A stretch of 53,350 bases of DNA from Saccharothrix sp. ALI-22-I (GCF_001984175.1 NZ_MTQP01000033.1:1-53350); one strand, 5' to 3'; shown: positions 33,692 to 43,310, numbered from the stretch's first letter. Made by a program: numbers and translations. Notes: generated by a model from the letters alone, not told the origin.

Positions 33692-34580
33692 TCGCACCGC
33701 GACCGCACCCCGTCCGCTGGCCGTCGACCGTGCTCACGCGGTGCGCCGGATCAAGCGCAGGATGCGCGTCCCCCTCAAGCACGTCCTGCTGATCGCCTGC
33801 GCTCTGACGATGCTGTACCCCGTCCTGTGGATGGTGGTCAGCTCTCTGCGCCCCAACAGCGAGATCTTCCGCAACGCGGGACTCGACCTGACGCACCTCC
33901 AGGTCGAGAACTACACCAACGGCTGGAACGCCTACTCCGAACCGTTCAGCCACTACATGATCAACTCGGTGATCGTCGTGATCGGCGCGATCATCGGGAA
34001 CCTCTTCTCCTGCTCCATGGCCGCGTACGCGTTCGCCAGGCTCGAGTTCCGGGCGAAGCGGGTGTGGTTCGCCACCATGCTAGTCACGATCATGCTGCCG
34101 ATCCACGTGATCATCGTGCCGCAGTACGTCCTGTTCTCGGAACTGGACTGGGTCAACACGTTCCTGCCCTTGATCGTGCCGAAGTTCCTGGCGACCGACG
34201 CCTTCTTCATCTTCCTCATGGTGCAGTTCATCCGCGGCATCCCGCGCGAACTCGACGAGGCCGCGTGGATCGACGGCGCCGGGCACGCGCGGATCTTCTT
34301 CAACATCATCCTGCCGCTGATGGTCCCGGCCCTGGCGACCACCGCGATCTTCACCTTCATCTGGACCTGGAACGACTTCTACAGCCAGCTCATCTACCTC
34401 ACCGACCCGGACATGTACACCACGCCCCTCGCGCTGCGCGCCTTCGTCGACCAGCAGACCGAAACCGACTGGGGCTCGGCGTTCGCCATGAGCGTGGTGT
34501 CGCTCGTCCCCGTCTTCCTCGTCTTCCTCGCCGGGCAGCGGTTCCTGCTGCGAGGAATCGCCACCACCGGCGGCAAGTAA
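33684..34580 (+). CDS. Sugar ABC transporter permease 2 (MalG/UgpE type)
   Basis: 298-residue inner-membrane permease. ATG at 33684 lies inside the end of permease 1 (ATGACTGA overlap), showing translational coupling. It has a cytoplasmic N-terminus, six membrane segments and the EAA loop EAAWIDGAGHARIFFNIILPLM. Confidence 0.93.
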   Translation: MTDRTATAPRPLAVDRAHAVRRIKRRMRVPLKHVLLIACALTMLYPVLWMVVSSLRPNSEIFRNAGLDLTHLQVENYTNGWNAYSEPFSHYMINSVIVVIGAIIGNLFSCSMAAYAFARLEFRAKRVWFATMLVTIMLPIHVIIVPQYVLFSELDWVNTFLPLIVPKFLATDAFFIFLMVQFIRGIPRELDEAAWIDGAGHARIFFNIILPLMVPALATTAIFTFIWTWNDFYSQLIYLTDPDMYTTPLALRAFVDQQTETDWGSAFAMSVVSLVPVFLVFLAGQRFLLRGIATTGGK

Positions 34581-34684
34581 CTGTGAGGGCTACCGCACGC
34601 ACGCGGTGGCGAACGAGCCCTGGCCGCTCGGGGAGCACCGCAGCACTCGACCTGACACAGGCGTCAGACAAGGAGAACCACATA

Positions 34685-35995
34685 ATGCTCAGCCCTTTCA
34701 GGCGCATCGCGATCGGTGCGGTCGTCTCACTCTCACTCGTGCTGACCGCCTGCTCCGGCGGCGGCAGCAGCAACGCCGGCGCTGATCTCGAACTCAGCGA
34801 CAAGCCGGTCACCATCCGCGCCACCTGGTGGGGAGCGGACGCCCGCGCGAAGCTCACCAACGACGCCATCGCGGCGTTCCAGAAGAAGTACCCCAACATC
34901 AAGGTCGAGGGACAGTACAAGGACTGGGGCGGCTACTGGGACGCGCTCGCCACGACGACCGCGGCCAAGGACTCGGCCGACGTCGTCCAGATGGACGAGC
35001 TCTACCTCGCGTCGTACGCGGATCGCGGAGCGCTGTACGACCTCGGCAAGGCCAAGAAGATCGTCAACACCTCGCAGTTCGACAACGAGGCCCTGGCCAC
35101 CGGACAGGTCGGTGGGACGCAGTACGCGCTTCCCATCGGCGTCGGTGTCCTGTCCGTCGTCGTGAACGCCGACCTGTTCAAGAAGTACGGCGTGGACCTT
35201 CCCGACGACAAGACGTGGACGTGGGACGACTACGCCAGAATCGCGAAAGAGCTGACGACCAAGAGCGGCGGCGAGATCCACGGTGCGGCCGGCGCCCCCG
35301 GCTTCGACGCCGGCAGTCTCAAGTACTGGGCCCGTCAGGACGGCGGCGACCTCTTCGGCAAGGACGGCAACGTCTCGCTCAAGCCCCAGTCGCTCGTCAA
35401 GATGTGGAAGTTCGGTCTGGACCTCATTTCCTCCGAGGCCAGCGTCAAAGCCTCGACGATGGTCGAGGACCAGACCGCCGGTATCACCGCCGCCAGCCTC
35501 GCCACCGGCAAGGCGGCCATCGGCTCGGCCTACAACACCCAGATCACCGCGCTGCAGAAGGCAGCAGGCGCCGATCTGCGGCTGCTGCAAATGCCCCGTG
35601 CCGGTGACACCAAGGCGAACTTCTTCAAGCCCTCGATGTACTGGGCGGTCTCGAGCCAGAGCGAGCACCCGGCCGAGGCCGCCGCGTTCGTCGACTTCAT
35701 GCTCAACAACCAGGAGGCCGCCGACGTCCTCAAGACGGAGCGCGGAATCCCCGCGAACAAGGAGATGCGCGGGCACCTCGAAGCGGGTCTGACCGGGAGC
35801 GACAAGGCGGCGGTCGAGTACATGAACGCGGTGACACCGGGCGAGGCTCCGGTCGTGACCCCCAACGGCGGAAGCGGGATCGAGCCGATGCTGCAGCGCT
35901 ACAGCCAGGAGGTGTACTTCAACAAGACCTCGCCCGAAGCCGCCGCGGAGGCCTTCATCAAGGAACTCCAGGGCGAAGTCGACGCCGCCAAGTAA
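34685..35995 (+). CDS. Sugar-binding lipoprotein of the ABC importer
   Basis: 436-residue extracellular solute-binding protein (family 1). ATG at 34685 follows AAGGAG. The lipobox LTAC with Cys23 marks a membrane-anchored lipoprotein. The mature part has the usual opening TIRATWWG...AFQKKYPNIKV and the NADLFKKYGVDLP hinge. It delivers the ligand to the two permeases. The 104-bp gap to permease 2 contains no terminator. Confidence 0.93.
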   Translation: MLSPFRRIAIGAVVSLSLVLTACSGGGSSNAGADLELSDKPVTIRATWWGADARAKLTNDAIAAFQKKYPNIKVEGQYKDWGGYWDALATTTAAKDSADVVQMDELYLASYADRGALYDLGKAKKIVNTSQFDNEALATGQVGGTQYALPIGVGVLSVVVNADLFKKYGVDLPDDKTWTWDDYARIAKELTTKSGGEIHGAAGAPGFDAGSLKYWARQDGGDLFGKDGNVSLKPQSLVKMWKFGLDLISSEASVKASTMVEDQTAGITAASLATGKAAIGSAYNTQITALQKAAGADLRLLQMPRAGDTKANFFKPSMYWAVSSQSEHPAEAAAFVDFMLNNQEAADVLKTERGIPANKEMRGHLEAGLTGSDKAAVEYMNAVTPGEAPVVTPNGGSGIEPMLQRYSQEVYFNKTSPEAAAEAFIKELQGEVDAAK

Positions 35996-36004
35996 CTGCC
36001 CTCG

Positions 36005-36038
36005 CCTGGGGGCCGTCGCTGCGGCCCCGGCCCCCAGG
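36005..36038 (+). terminator. 10-bp hairpin inside the importer operon
   Basis: CCTGGGGGCC and GGCCCCCAGG, 9 bp after the lipoprotein gene and 35 bp before the dehydrogenase gene. It may partly terminate transcription or protect the upstream mRNA, giving more binding protein than enzymes. Confidence 0.6.
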
Positions 36039-36073
36039 GAGCCCCGTCAGGAACCAAGAGAGAGAAACGGCCC

Positions 36074-37189
36074 ATGCCCAGCCCCCGGCCACCGTACCGC
36101 GTGGCCATCATCGGCACCGGCGGTATAGCCCATGCCCACGCCGCAGCGCTCGCCGAACTTCCCGAACGCGCCCGGCTGGTCGCGGTCGCCGATGTCGACC
36201 GGACACGCGCCACCGAGTTCGCGGACCGATTCTCCGTGCCGCACGTCTTCGACGACCCGACCGCTCTGCTGGAGAGCGAGAACCTCGATCTCCTGCACAT
36301 CTGCACGCCACCGCAGACCCACGCGGCCCTGGCTTCGATGGTGATGCGGGCCGGCGTCACCGCCTTGGTGGAGAAGCCGACCGCGCTGAGCCTGCGCGAG
36401 ATGGACCAGCTGGCCGCGGTGCAGGAGCAGACCGGCGCCAAGGTGCTGACCGTCTTCCAACACCGCTACGGCGCAGCGGCCATGCGCCTGCGCCGGCTGG
36501 TCCGGTCCGGCGCGCTGGGCCGGCCGCTGGTCGCCACGTGCGAGACCATGTGGTACCGGTCCGACGAGTACTTCGACGTGCCCTGGCGGGGACGCTGGGA
36601 GGTGGAGGGCGGCGGCCCCACCATGGGGCACGGCATCCACCAGTTCGACTTGATGTTGTCGGTTCTGGGCCCCTGGTCGGTGATCAGCGCGCTCGCCGAC
36701 CGCCAGGCCCGGCCCACGGACACCGAGGACGTCTCGGTCGCCGCGGTCCGGTTCGCCAACGGAGCCCTCGCCACGGTGGTCAACTCCCTGCTGTCCCCGC
36801 GTGAGACGTCGCGACTGCGCTTCGACTTCGAATACGCCACGGTCGAGCTCGAACACCTCTACGGCTACCGCGAGGAGCACTGGCGGTTCACGGCGGCCCC
36901 CGGCCACGACGAACTCTCGGCCCTCTGGACCGGCAGTGACGAACCGGACGTCGACAGCAGTCACAGACTCCAGATCGAGGCCATCTTCGACGCCTGGGAC
37001 ACCGGTCAGGAACCCGGTGTCTCACTGGAGGACGCACGACGCACGTTGGAATTCGCCGCCGCGACGTACGCCTCGGCATTCCGCGGTGCGCACATCGCCG
37101 CGGGCGAGCTGACCGAGGACGACCCGTTCACGCTCAGCATGAATGGCGGCGCCGTGCCGTGGGAACCGGTCAAGGGGGCCCTGGCGTGA
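36074..37189 (+). CDS. Gfo/Idh/MocA-family sugar dehydrogenase
   Basis: 371-residue NAD(P)-dependent oxidoreductase. ATG at 36074. The Rossmann fold opens with VAIIGTGGIAHAHA; ALVEKPTAL holds the family Glu-Lys-Pro motif, and the C-terminal domain contains GHGIHQFDLM with a likely active-site His. It probably oxidises or epimerises the imported sugar or sugar derivative. It overlaps the next gene by 4 bp (GTGA), so the two proteins are made together. Confidence 0.88.
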   Translation: MPSPRPPYRVAIIGTGGIAHAHAAALAELPERARLVAVADVDRTRATEFADRFSVPHVFDDPTALLESENLDLLHICTPPQTHAALASMVMRAGVTALVEKPTALSLREMDQLAAVQEQTGAKVLTVFQHRYGAAAMRLRRLVRSGALGRPLVATCETMWYRSDEYFDVPWRGRWEVEGGGPTMGHGIHQFDLMLSVLGPWSVISALADRQARPTDTEDVSVAAVRFANGALATVVNSLLSPRETSRLRFDFEYATVELEHLYGYREEHWRFTAAPGHDELSALWTGSDEPDVDSSHRLQIEAIFDAWDTGQEPGVSLEDARRTLEFAAATYASAFRGAHIAAGELTEDDPFTLSMNGGAVPWEPVKGALA

Positions 37190-38124
37190 ACCCTCTTGAG
37201 ATCAGGCACGACCTCGGCGTCTCGGTCGCGGTCCGGGACGGCGACATCGAACTGTTCCGCTACGTGTACGGCCCGGACACGGTCCAACTGGAGTCACCGA
37301 AGCCCTACCTCCACCCCCTGCGCACCCGCGCCGGCAGAGCGGTCAGCCTGTTCCGCCCCCACGACCACGTGTGGCACAAGGGCATCTCGTGGTCCCTGCC
37401 CCACGTCGGCGAGGAGAACTTCTGGGGCGGCCCCACGTACGTCCACGGACGCTTCTACGTTCAGCTCGACAACAACGGAACCCAGGCGCACCGCCGGGTC
37501 GTCGCCCTGAACCGGTCCGACGGAACCGCGACGTTCACCCACGACCTGGACTGGACCACCCAGTCCGGCGCGCCGTTCTTCACCGAACGCAGGACACTGC
37601 GGGCGAGCCTGATCACCCCGCAGGCCTGGGCGTTGACGTTCGAGACGCAGATGACGAACGTCTCCGGAGCGGAGGTGGCCATCGGATCGCCTACCACCAA
37701 GGGACGTGAGAACGCAGGCTACGGCGGCCTGTTCTGGCGGGGCCCGCGATCGTTCACCGGCGGGCAGTTCGTGAGCGCGGAAGGCACCGGTGGCGAAGAG
37801 GTCCGCGGGAAGCGCATGGAGTGGATGGCTTTCGCGGGCCGCCACGACGAGACGGACGCACGGTCGCTCGTGCTCATGGTGGACGACACGGCCAACCCGA
37901 ATCACCCGCCCCAGTGGTTCGCCCGCACCGAAGAGTTCGCGTGCCTCAACCCCGCACCGTTCTTCAGCGAGGAACTGACCGTCGAACACGGTGCCACCGT
38001 GCGGTTCCGGTACGGCGTGGGCGTTGCCGACGCCGACGCAAGCGCGGCTCCCGCACTCGCGGACGCCGTTCGCCAGGTGCTCTCGCGGTCCGACGCGCCG
38101 AGCGCTGCGGGGGAAACCGCATGA
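37186..38124 (+). CDS. DUF6807 (PmoA-like) protein
   Basis: 312-residue protein starting with GTG in a 4-bp overlap with the dehydrogenase stop. It matches the DUF6807 family often labelled PmoA: FRPHDHVWHKGISWSLPHVG is the conserved His cluster, and GYGGLFWRGPRSF a later family motif. The fold is expected to be a beta-sandwich, and no signal peptide is seen. The function of the family is not established. Constant pairing with Gfo/Idh/MocA enzymes and sugar importers points to catabolism of an unusual sugar; a metal site at the His cluster is inference. Confidence 0.8.
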   Translation: MNPLEIRHDLGVSVAVRDGDIELFRYVYGPDTVQLESPKPYLHPLRTRAGRAVSLFRPHDHVWHKGISWSLPHVGEENFWGGPTYVHGRFYVQLDNNGTQAHRRVVALNRSDGTATFTHDLDWTTQSGAPFFTERRTLRASLITPQAWALTFETQMTNVSGAEVAIGSPTTKGRENAGYGGLFWRGPRSFTGGQFVSAEGTGGEEVRGKRMEWMAFAGRHDETDARSLVLMVDDTANPNHPPQWFARTEEFACLNPAPFFSEELTVEHGATVRFRYGVGVADADASAAPALADAVRQVLSRSDAPSAAGETA

Positions 38125-38550
38125 GTACCAGGAATTCCGTACCTGACTAGCACTTCGGCACTTCCCGGTGGCAGAGCACGTGTCACGCCAAGGTTGATCA
38201 GGTGCACCACTCGACGGGACACCCTCCACATCGGGCAGTCCCCCAGGGCTGTGCCGGAGCGCGGGCCGGCGACTACTGCCGGACGTAGGAACAGCAGTCG
38301 TACCGACTCCCGTTGTACGAAGACTGCCTGCTGGATATGCCGCGCCGTCTGCCTCACGGTGGACGGCGTGCCGCATCCAAATGCCAAGTGGTCGCCGCCG
38401 CCACTGGCCTCACTCCCGCTCTTCGCGATGCCCTTACGGAGTTTCATGATGCGCCAGCCGTCTTCCCGGGGAACGGCTCCCGGATGCGATCCCAGTGGCG
38501 GTCCTTGCGGAGCCGGTCCAGGCGGAGGCCTGCTTCCAGGGACCGCGCGA
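38125..38550. other. Gap with no recognised content
   Basis: About 430 bp after the importer operon. Long frames exist but are without family resemblance on either strand. It leads into the alanine racemase fragment and may be the edge of old rearrangements. Confidence 0.4.
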
Positions 38551-39136
38551 GACGGGCTGTCCGAGGCTGTTGTCGACCTGTCGGCGATCGCCCACAACAC
38601 ACGCGTGCTGGCGGCGCACGCACGTGGTGCCGTGATGGCTGTGGTCAAGGCCAACGGGTTCGGGCACGGGGCCGCGCAAGTCGCGCGCGCCGCGTTGTCC
38701 CACGGGGCCGACTGGTTGGGCGTGGCCTCGACGGTTGAGGCGCTGGCGCTGCGCGAGGCTGGGATCACGGCCCCGCTGCTGGCCTGGATACATCTGCCGG
38801 ATGGGATTGCGCGGAGGCGCTGATGCGGGACATCGACCTGTCGGTCTCCTCCGCGGCACACCTGTCGAGGATTGCGGCGTGCGCGGAGGCGGTGGAGGTT
38901 CCGGCGTTCGCGCACCTGAAGGTGGACACCGGGCTGCACCGCAACGGGGCCTGTCCTGCCGACTGGCCACAGCTGGCGGAGGCCGCAGCGGAGTTCGAGC
39001 GGCGCGGTCTGGTCCACGTGCGGGGCATCTGGTCGCATCTGATTCACCCCGACGATCCCGGACACCCGGCCACAGCCGTGCAGGTGCGGGCGTTCGAGAC
39101 GGCGGTGCGGCAGGCTCGCCGAGCAGGGCTTGTGCC
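38551..39136 (+). pseudogene. Alanine racemase fragment, frameshifted and cut by an IS
   Basis: The N-terminal half of a PLP-dependent alanine racemase: [28 protein letters not shown] (with the PLP lysine), LLAWIHLPD in one frame, then after a shift near 38800 DIDLSVSSAAHL, HLKVDTGLHRNG and RGIWSHLIHPDDP in another. The gene stops at RRAGLVP where the IS begins at 39131. The C-terminal half, including the second catalytic residue, is missing on the far side of the IS. A housekeeping copy must lie elsewhere. It cannot make active enzyme. Confidence 0.85.
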
Positions 39137-40271
39137 GCTCGAAAAGTCATCGCTGCTGGTCAAGCGGCATGTCTGTACTCGTTGATGAGTCCGCCGAGGA
39201 TGCGGGTGCGGTGCAGTCTGCGGTTGTCGAGGTCGTGTATCGCGGCGGGGTGTTGCTGGGCCTCGGGTGGTCGTTGATCTCGGGTCTGGTGGGGTCGGTG
39301 TCGGTTGTAGTGGTCTTCGTAGGTGTTGAGGACCTGACGCGTGTGGGCTTCGCCCAGGATCAGGACGTGGTCGAGGAGTTCGCGTCGAAGGGTGCCGATG
39401 ATCCGTTCGCAGTGGGCGTTCGTCCTCGGTGCCTGCGGTGCGCTTCGGAGCACGTGGAGATCGTCGGCGTGGAAGACGGTGTCGAACGCTTCGCCGTACT
39501 TGCCGTCGCGGTCGCGGAGCAGGAAGCGCAAGGACTCCATCCGATGCCCGAAGTCGGCGGTGAGGTTCCTGGCCTGCTGCACGGTCCAGGCCTGTGTCGG
39601 GTGGGCGGTGACGCCGGTGATGTGCAGCCGCCGGGTGCCGTGTTCAACGAACGCCAGTGCGTACAGACGTTTACCGAGCACGGTGTCGAGGTGGAGGAAA
39701 TCCACCGCGATGATGCCCTCGGCCTGGGCGGTGAGAAACTCCCGCCAGGCCGGGCCACCACGGCGGGGCACCGGGTCGATGCCCGCATCATGCAGAATCC
39801 GCCAGACCGACGAGGCGGCGATGCGATGGCCGAGACGGGCCAACTCACCCTGGATCCGCCGATGACCCCACCGAGGGTTCTCTTGGGCGAGCCGCAGCAC
39901 GAGCGACTTGATCGCCGCTCGTGTCGGTGGGCGTCCGGTGCGTCGACGGGCGGTGTGGTCCCACCTGCGGGCCACGAACCTGCGATGCCAGGGCGAGCAG
40001 CGTGCCCGGCGTCACCGGAAGACCTCCCGCCACCGGCGACGGTCCACCAGCCCGGACAGGGCGGCGAACCAGAACCGGTCCGCGGGCTCGTAGCGGACCG
40101 GACCCTCCAGGTGCCGACGAAGGACCACGTTCTCGTGCCGCAACACGAGCAGCTCGGCGTCCTTCGACGCCTCGCCGCGCAGCAGCGTCGACGGGCTGGA
40201 CAACAGCTTCCGGGTCACCCTGTACAGCAACGACACGATCTACCAGCGACGATGACTTTTCGAGCGGCACA
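39131..40271 (-). mobile_element. Insertion sequence, 1141 bp, rve-type transposase (IS3/IS481-like)
   Basis: Bounded by perfect 22-bp inverted repeats: 39131-39152 and 40250-40271 (TGTGCCGCTCGAAAAGTCATCG). It holds a two-part transposase on the minus strand. The flanks differ (alanine racemase on the left, IS5-type remnant on the right) and show no direct repeat, so the element took part in a deletion or recombination after insertion. Confidence 0.85.
39160..40236 (-). pseudogene. IS transposase with internal stop between compensating frameshifts
   Basis: 40236-40012 encodes the N-terminal part (LLVLRHENVVLRRHLEG, WREVFR); 39975-39160 encodes the integrase core (RWGHRRIQGELARLGHRI, IIAVDFLHLDTVLG, ERIIGTLRRELLDHVLI, HRPHQTRDQRPP) with the DDE residues recognisable. 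Both are in the same frame but are separated by a TGA at 40012-40014. The missing link VTPGTLLA is found in a neighbouring frame, so one base was lost and one gained about 25 bp apart. The N-terminal and catalytic parts are no longer joined; the element is probably immobile unless frameshifting rescues it. Confidence 0.75.
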
Positions 40272-40517
40272 CGCCTGCCAGCCCCCGGCGCTGCCAGCGT
40301 CGGAACAACCCGTAAACGGTCTGCCAGGGCCCGTAGACGGGTGGGACGTCCCGCCACGGGGCGCCGACCCGCACCCGCCGCCGGATACCGTCGATCAACT
40401 GCCGTTACTCACTTCGGCGGACGACCCGGCTTCATCCCGACGGGTTGACAGTGGTTGCAGCAGCGCCCACTGCGCGTCGGTCAGGTCGTGCCGCCCCGCT
40501 GCCGCTATGCCGGCCAC
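40272..40517 (-). pseudogene. IS5-type transposase N-terminal remnant
   Basis: GTG at 40517 begins AGIAAAGRHDLTDAQWALLQPL; after frame damage the stretch IRRRVRVGAPWRDVPPVYGPWQ and YGLFRRWQRRG follows, the conserved start of IS5-family (DUF4096) transposases. The gene is cut at 40271 by the other IS. A 12-bp inverted repeat (CGAGGTCTCCGG 40517-40528, CCGGAGACCTCG 40561-40572) lies around its start and may mark the old element end. Confidence 0.75.
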
Positions 40518-40724
40518 GAGGTCTCCGGTGTTCGGGTTTGCTTGGTCGCCAACCCACTTACCGGAGACCTCGCCACGTCTGGTCCAACGACACGCCGCCG
40601 GTCACCTCACCTTTGAAATACGGGCTAACGTTAGAACCCAGGGCACATCACAGGCTCCATCAAACCCGGCACGGAACACGCCAGCCATTCGCTCACATGC
40701 GTGATCGTGCGGGAGTCGGTCTGA

Positions 40725-42272
40725 TCACTGGGTCGCGAGCGCGTCCCAGAAGGCCGAGTCGTGTGTCGTTGTCCGGTCGAACGGGCCGATCCGGCCGGGG
40801 TCGAGGCCTTGCACGTACGGCGTGGTGTCCGCCGGGTCGACGCGGGGCCACGCCGGCAGGCCGGGCCGGTTGGGGTTGCCGGTGGTCGCGAAGCGGACCC
40901 AGTAGTCGATCATCCGGTCGCCGAGCAGGCGCTGTGCGGTGGTCAGCCGTACGTCGTCGGAGCGCAGGTCGAACAGGTACCGCAGCTCGGAACCGTGCGC
41001 GGCGAGCGACTCGACACCGGGCGGGAACTCGGGGATCGGCGGTGCGGTGCGATCGAGGAACTCATAGGCGTACACCGGGATCTCGGCCGCGAACCGGCGA
41101 TCCGCGGCACGTTGTAGCCACGCCCAGTCGAGGTCGGTCATGATCGCGGCCATTGCCTGCACCGCGGAACCACCGTGCTCCTCGATCGGGTACCGCTGCG
41201 CGACCGCTGCCGCGTGCGACCCGAAATGCGCGGTCAACGCGGCCGTGTAGCCGGCGGGATCGAGATCGGGGAACAGCAGCGGCGCGAAGAACGTGCCCTC
41301 GTCACGCGTGATGCCGGTCAACAGCGGCACGTGGTTGAACCGCCCGGCCGGCACCGCCACCGCGGGGTCCTCCGGCAGCACCGTGTTCCCGAAGGCAGGC
41401 AAGGGAAACGCCGGCGCGGCGAGCAGGTCCGGCACAGGCTTGCCACGCAGGCACTCGAGCGTCGCACACCCCAGCTGAGCGGCGACGCTCTGGCCATGCC
41501 CCTGGTGCCACTCTTGCGGCACGAACAGCGGCATGTCCAGCAACGGCCGCAAGTCCGCGCCGGCGAAGGCATCCAGCACACATGCCGTGCTCTGGGCGAT
41601 CGCCCGCTGGAACAACCCGGCCGCGCCCGGCGACGCGAGCTGCGCGCACACCGAGTGCGCCCCGGCGGACTCCCCTGCCAGGGTGACGTTGTCCGGGTCG
41701 CCGCCGAACTCCGCGATGTTGCGCCGCACCCAGCGCAGCGCCGCCTGTTGGTCCTCGATGCCGAACGCGCCGCCGTTCGCGAGCCCGGGGAAACCGAGGA
41801 AACCGAGGTTCCCCAGCCGGTAGTTGACGGTCACCACGACCAGACCGCCCCGCCTGACCAGCCGGGTCGGCAGGTAGTCGCTACCAGCGCCGTTCATGAG
41901 CCCGCCACCGTGCAGCCACACCAGCACCGGCGCCTTCCTGGCCCCACGTGGGGTGGTGACGTCGAGGAAAAGGCAATCCTCGGTCACACTGGCCGGCCGG
42001 CCACCGACACTGGCCTGAGGACAGCGACTGCCCGGCCGGGTCGCGTCCAGCACACCGGACCACGGCACCGGCGGCACGGGCGAGTGCCAGCGCAGATCAC
42101 CGATCGGCGGCGCCGCGTAGGGAATGCCTTCGTAAGAACGGGTATACGCGTTCGTGCTGCCCCGCACCAGGCCGGCGTCGGTACGCGCCACAGCGTCGTG
42201 GATCGCCACGGCCGGCGCGGCACACAACACCAACGCACCCACGACGACCATTGCCCCCAGGAGTCGTTTCAT
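40725..42272 (-). CDS. Secreted type-B carboxylesterase
   Basis: 515-residue alpha/beta-hydrolase of the para-nitrobenzyl esterase/cholinesterase family. ATG at 42272 gives a normal signal peptide (to about Ala23); GTG at 42296 would add eight residues, and neither has a strong ribosome site. Signatures are EDCLFLDV, the oxyanion loop WLHGGG, the nucleophile Ser202 in LAGESAGAH, the acid in TRDEGTFF and a later His in AAHGSELRY. Length is typical. It is intact although surrounded by decayed genes. A TetR-like palindrome lies 36 bp upstream. Substrate unknown; ester drugs, lipids or plant esters are possible. Confidence 0.9.
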   Translation of the reverse strand: MKRLLGAMVVVGALVLCAAPAVAIHDAVARTDAGLVRGSTNAYTRSYEGIPYAAPPIGDLRWHSPVPPVPWSGVLDATRPGSRCPQASVGGRPASVTEDCLFLDVTTPRGARKAPVLVWLHGGGLMNGAGSDYLPTRLVRRGGLVVVTVNYRLGNLGFLGFPGLANGGAFGIEDQQAALRWVRRNIAEFGGDPDNVTLAGESAGAHSVCAQLASPGAAGLFQRAIAQSTACVLDAFAGADLRPLLDMPLFVPQEWHQGHGQSVAAQLGCATLECLRGKPVPDLLAAPAFPLPAFGNTVLPEDPAVAVPAGRFNHVPLLTGITRDEGTFFAPLLFPDLDPAGYTAALTAHFGSHAAAVAQRYPIEEHGGSAVQAMAAIMTDLDWAWLQRAADRRFAAEIPVYAYEFLDRTAPPIPEFPPGVESLAAHGSELRYLFDLRSDDVRLTTAQRLLGDRMIDYWVRFATTGNPNRPGLPAWPRVDPADTTPYVQGLDPGRIGPFDRTTTHDSAFWDALATQ

Positions 42273-42307
42273 GAGCCAGACAGTGGCAGTTCGCACTCAC
42301 CGGACAC

Positions 42308-42325
42308 ATCAACCGATCGGTTGAT
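42308..42325. promoter_or_regulatory. Perfect 18-bp palindrome upstream of the carboxylesterase
   Basis: ATCAACCGATCGGTTGAT, 36 bp before the ATG at 42272. The ACCGATCGGT core is typical of TetR-family operators. No TetR gene is present in the window. Confidence 0.7.
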
Positions 42326-42417
42326 CATCAAGGCCCGCCCCAGTCTCGATCGGTGACAGGCGGGCCGCACGGACGGCCGGGTACGGGGCCGACGATCACG
42401 CCGATCATCGGCATCGC

Positions 42418-42624
42418 CGGATGCCTATCGAAGCCCAGCTACGACTCGGCAGCGCCCCAACCCGCCAACGCGGCGGTGTCCAGTTCCGGCGCGAGCAGAG
42501 CCTCCTCGAGAATGCCGACCACGGTGAACCACCGACCGCCGACATGGACCTCGAGACCCTCATCCGCCGACGTCACACCCGGCAACGACGCGGTCTACGA
42601 CCCGAGTACCACGGCCGGATAGTC
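42418..42624 (-). pseudogene. MacB/FtsX-type ABC permease fragment
   Basis: On the minus strand one frame reads YPAVVLGS-stop, then EVHVGGRWFTVVGILEEALLAPELD and ALAGWGAAES-stop-LGFDRHP. This matches the periplasmic core of MacB-like ABC permeases (value-gly-gly-WFTVVGIL...LAPE-D). Two in-frame stops and loss of both ends make it a remnant of about 70 residues. Confidence 0.65.
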
Positions 42625-42639
42625 AAAATCGCCCGCCGA

Positions 42640-43310
42640 CCTGGTCTTCGTAGGTCAGCGGGCGTATCTCGGGGCCGCCCTGGGCAGGCGAACTCGCAAT
42701 GACACCGGGCGTGGCCATCAGGGTGACACCGCCCGCCAGGGCGGTGAAGCACCTCCCTGCGTGCAGCGACTGCACGGCCAGGCGCAGGGCCACCAGCGGC
42801 GAGGAACACGGCGCGTCCACCGTCACCGCCGGGCCTTCGAACCCGAAGGTGCGGGTGATGCGGCCGGCGGCGACGTTCGCGGTGGAGCCGGTCAGCGGGT
42901 AGGCGTCGGAGCCCTCGGCGGGCTGGTGCATTCGCGGCCCGTGGCCTGGGCGGTGGCGCCGACGAACCCCCGGCCCGGCTGCCGCGCGCCCGGCCGGCAC
43001 CTCGTGGCCCTCGCGCAGCGCTTCCCACAGCGTTGCGGGCGAGTCGATGCCGCCGGGGAGCCGGCACGCCATGGCGACGATCGCCACCGGTTCGTCGATC
43101 GACGCGCACCGCCGGGGTCTCGGCGCGGGAGCGGTCGCCGGTCTCCTCGTCGAGGATCGCGTCGCACAGGTGGCGAGCGGCCCGGGTCGGGGGTGGTCGA
43201 ACAGGAAGGTGGTCGGCAGGCGCAGTCCGGTGACGACGGCAAGCCGGTCCCGCAGCTCGACCAGGGTCAGTGAGGCGAGCCCCAGTTCCTGAACTTGACT
43301 CTGTCGGGAA
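42640..43310 (-). pseudogene. Modular type I polyketide synthase fragment (ACP then KS)
   Basis: The frame contains an acyl-carrier end (QELGLASLTLVELRDRL, TFLFDHP) followed by the start of a ketosynthase (DEPVAIVAMACRLPGGIDSP, ATLWEAL, FGFEGPAVTVDAPCSSPLVAL). The active-site motif VDTACSSSL has become VDAPCSSPL; the cysteine is kept. The ketosynthase is cut shortly after (GGVTLMATPGV), and a section in the middle is out of frame (VRRRHRPGHGPRMHQ). Only about 220 residues remain of a multi-thousand-residue enzyme. Confidence 0.8.

Noticed and set aside
40625..40634. CTAACGTTAG palindrome before the carboxylesterase region
   Set aside because: Single short site downstream of the esterase gene and not upstream of any start; probably chance.
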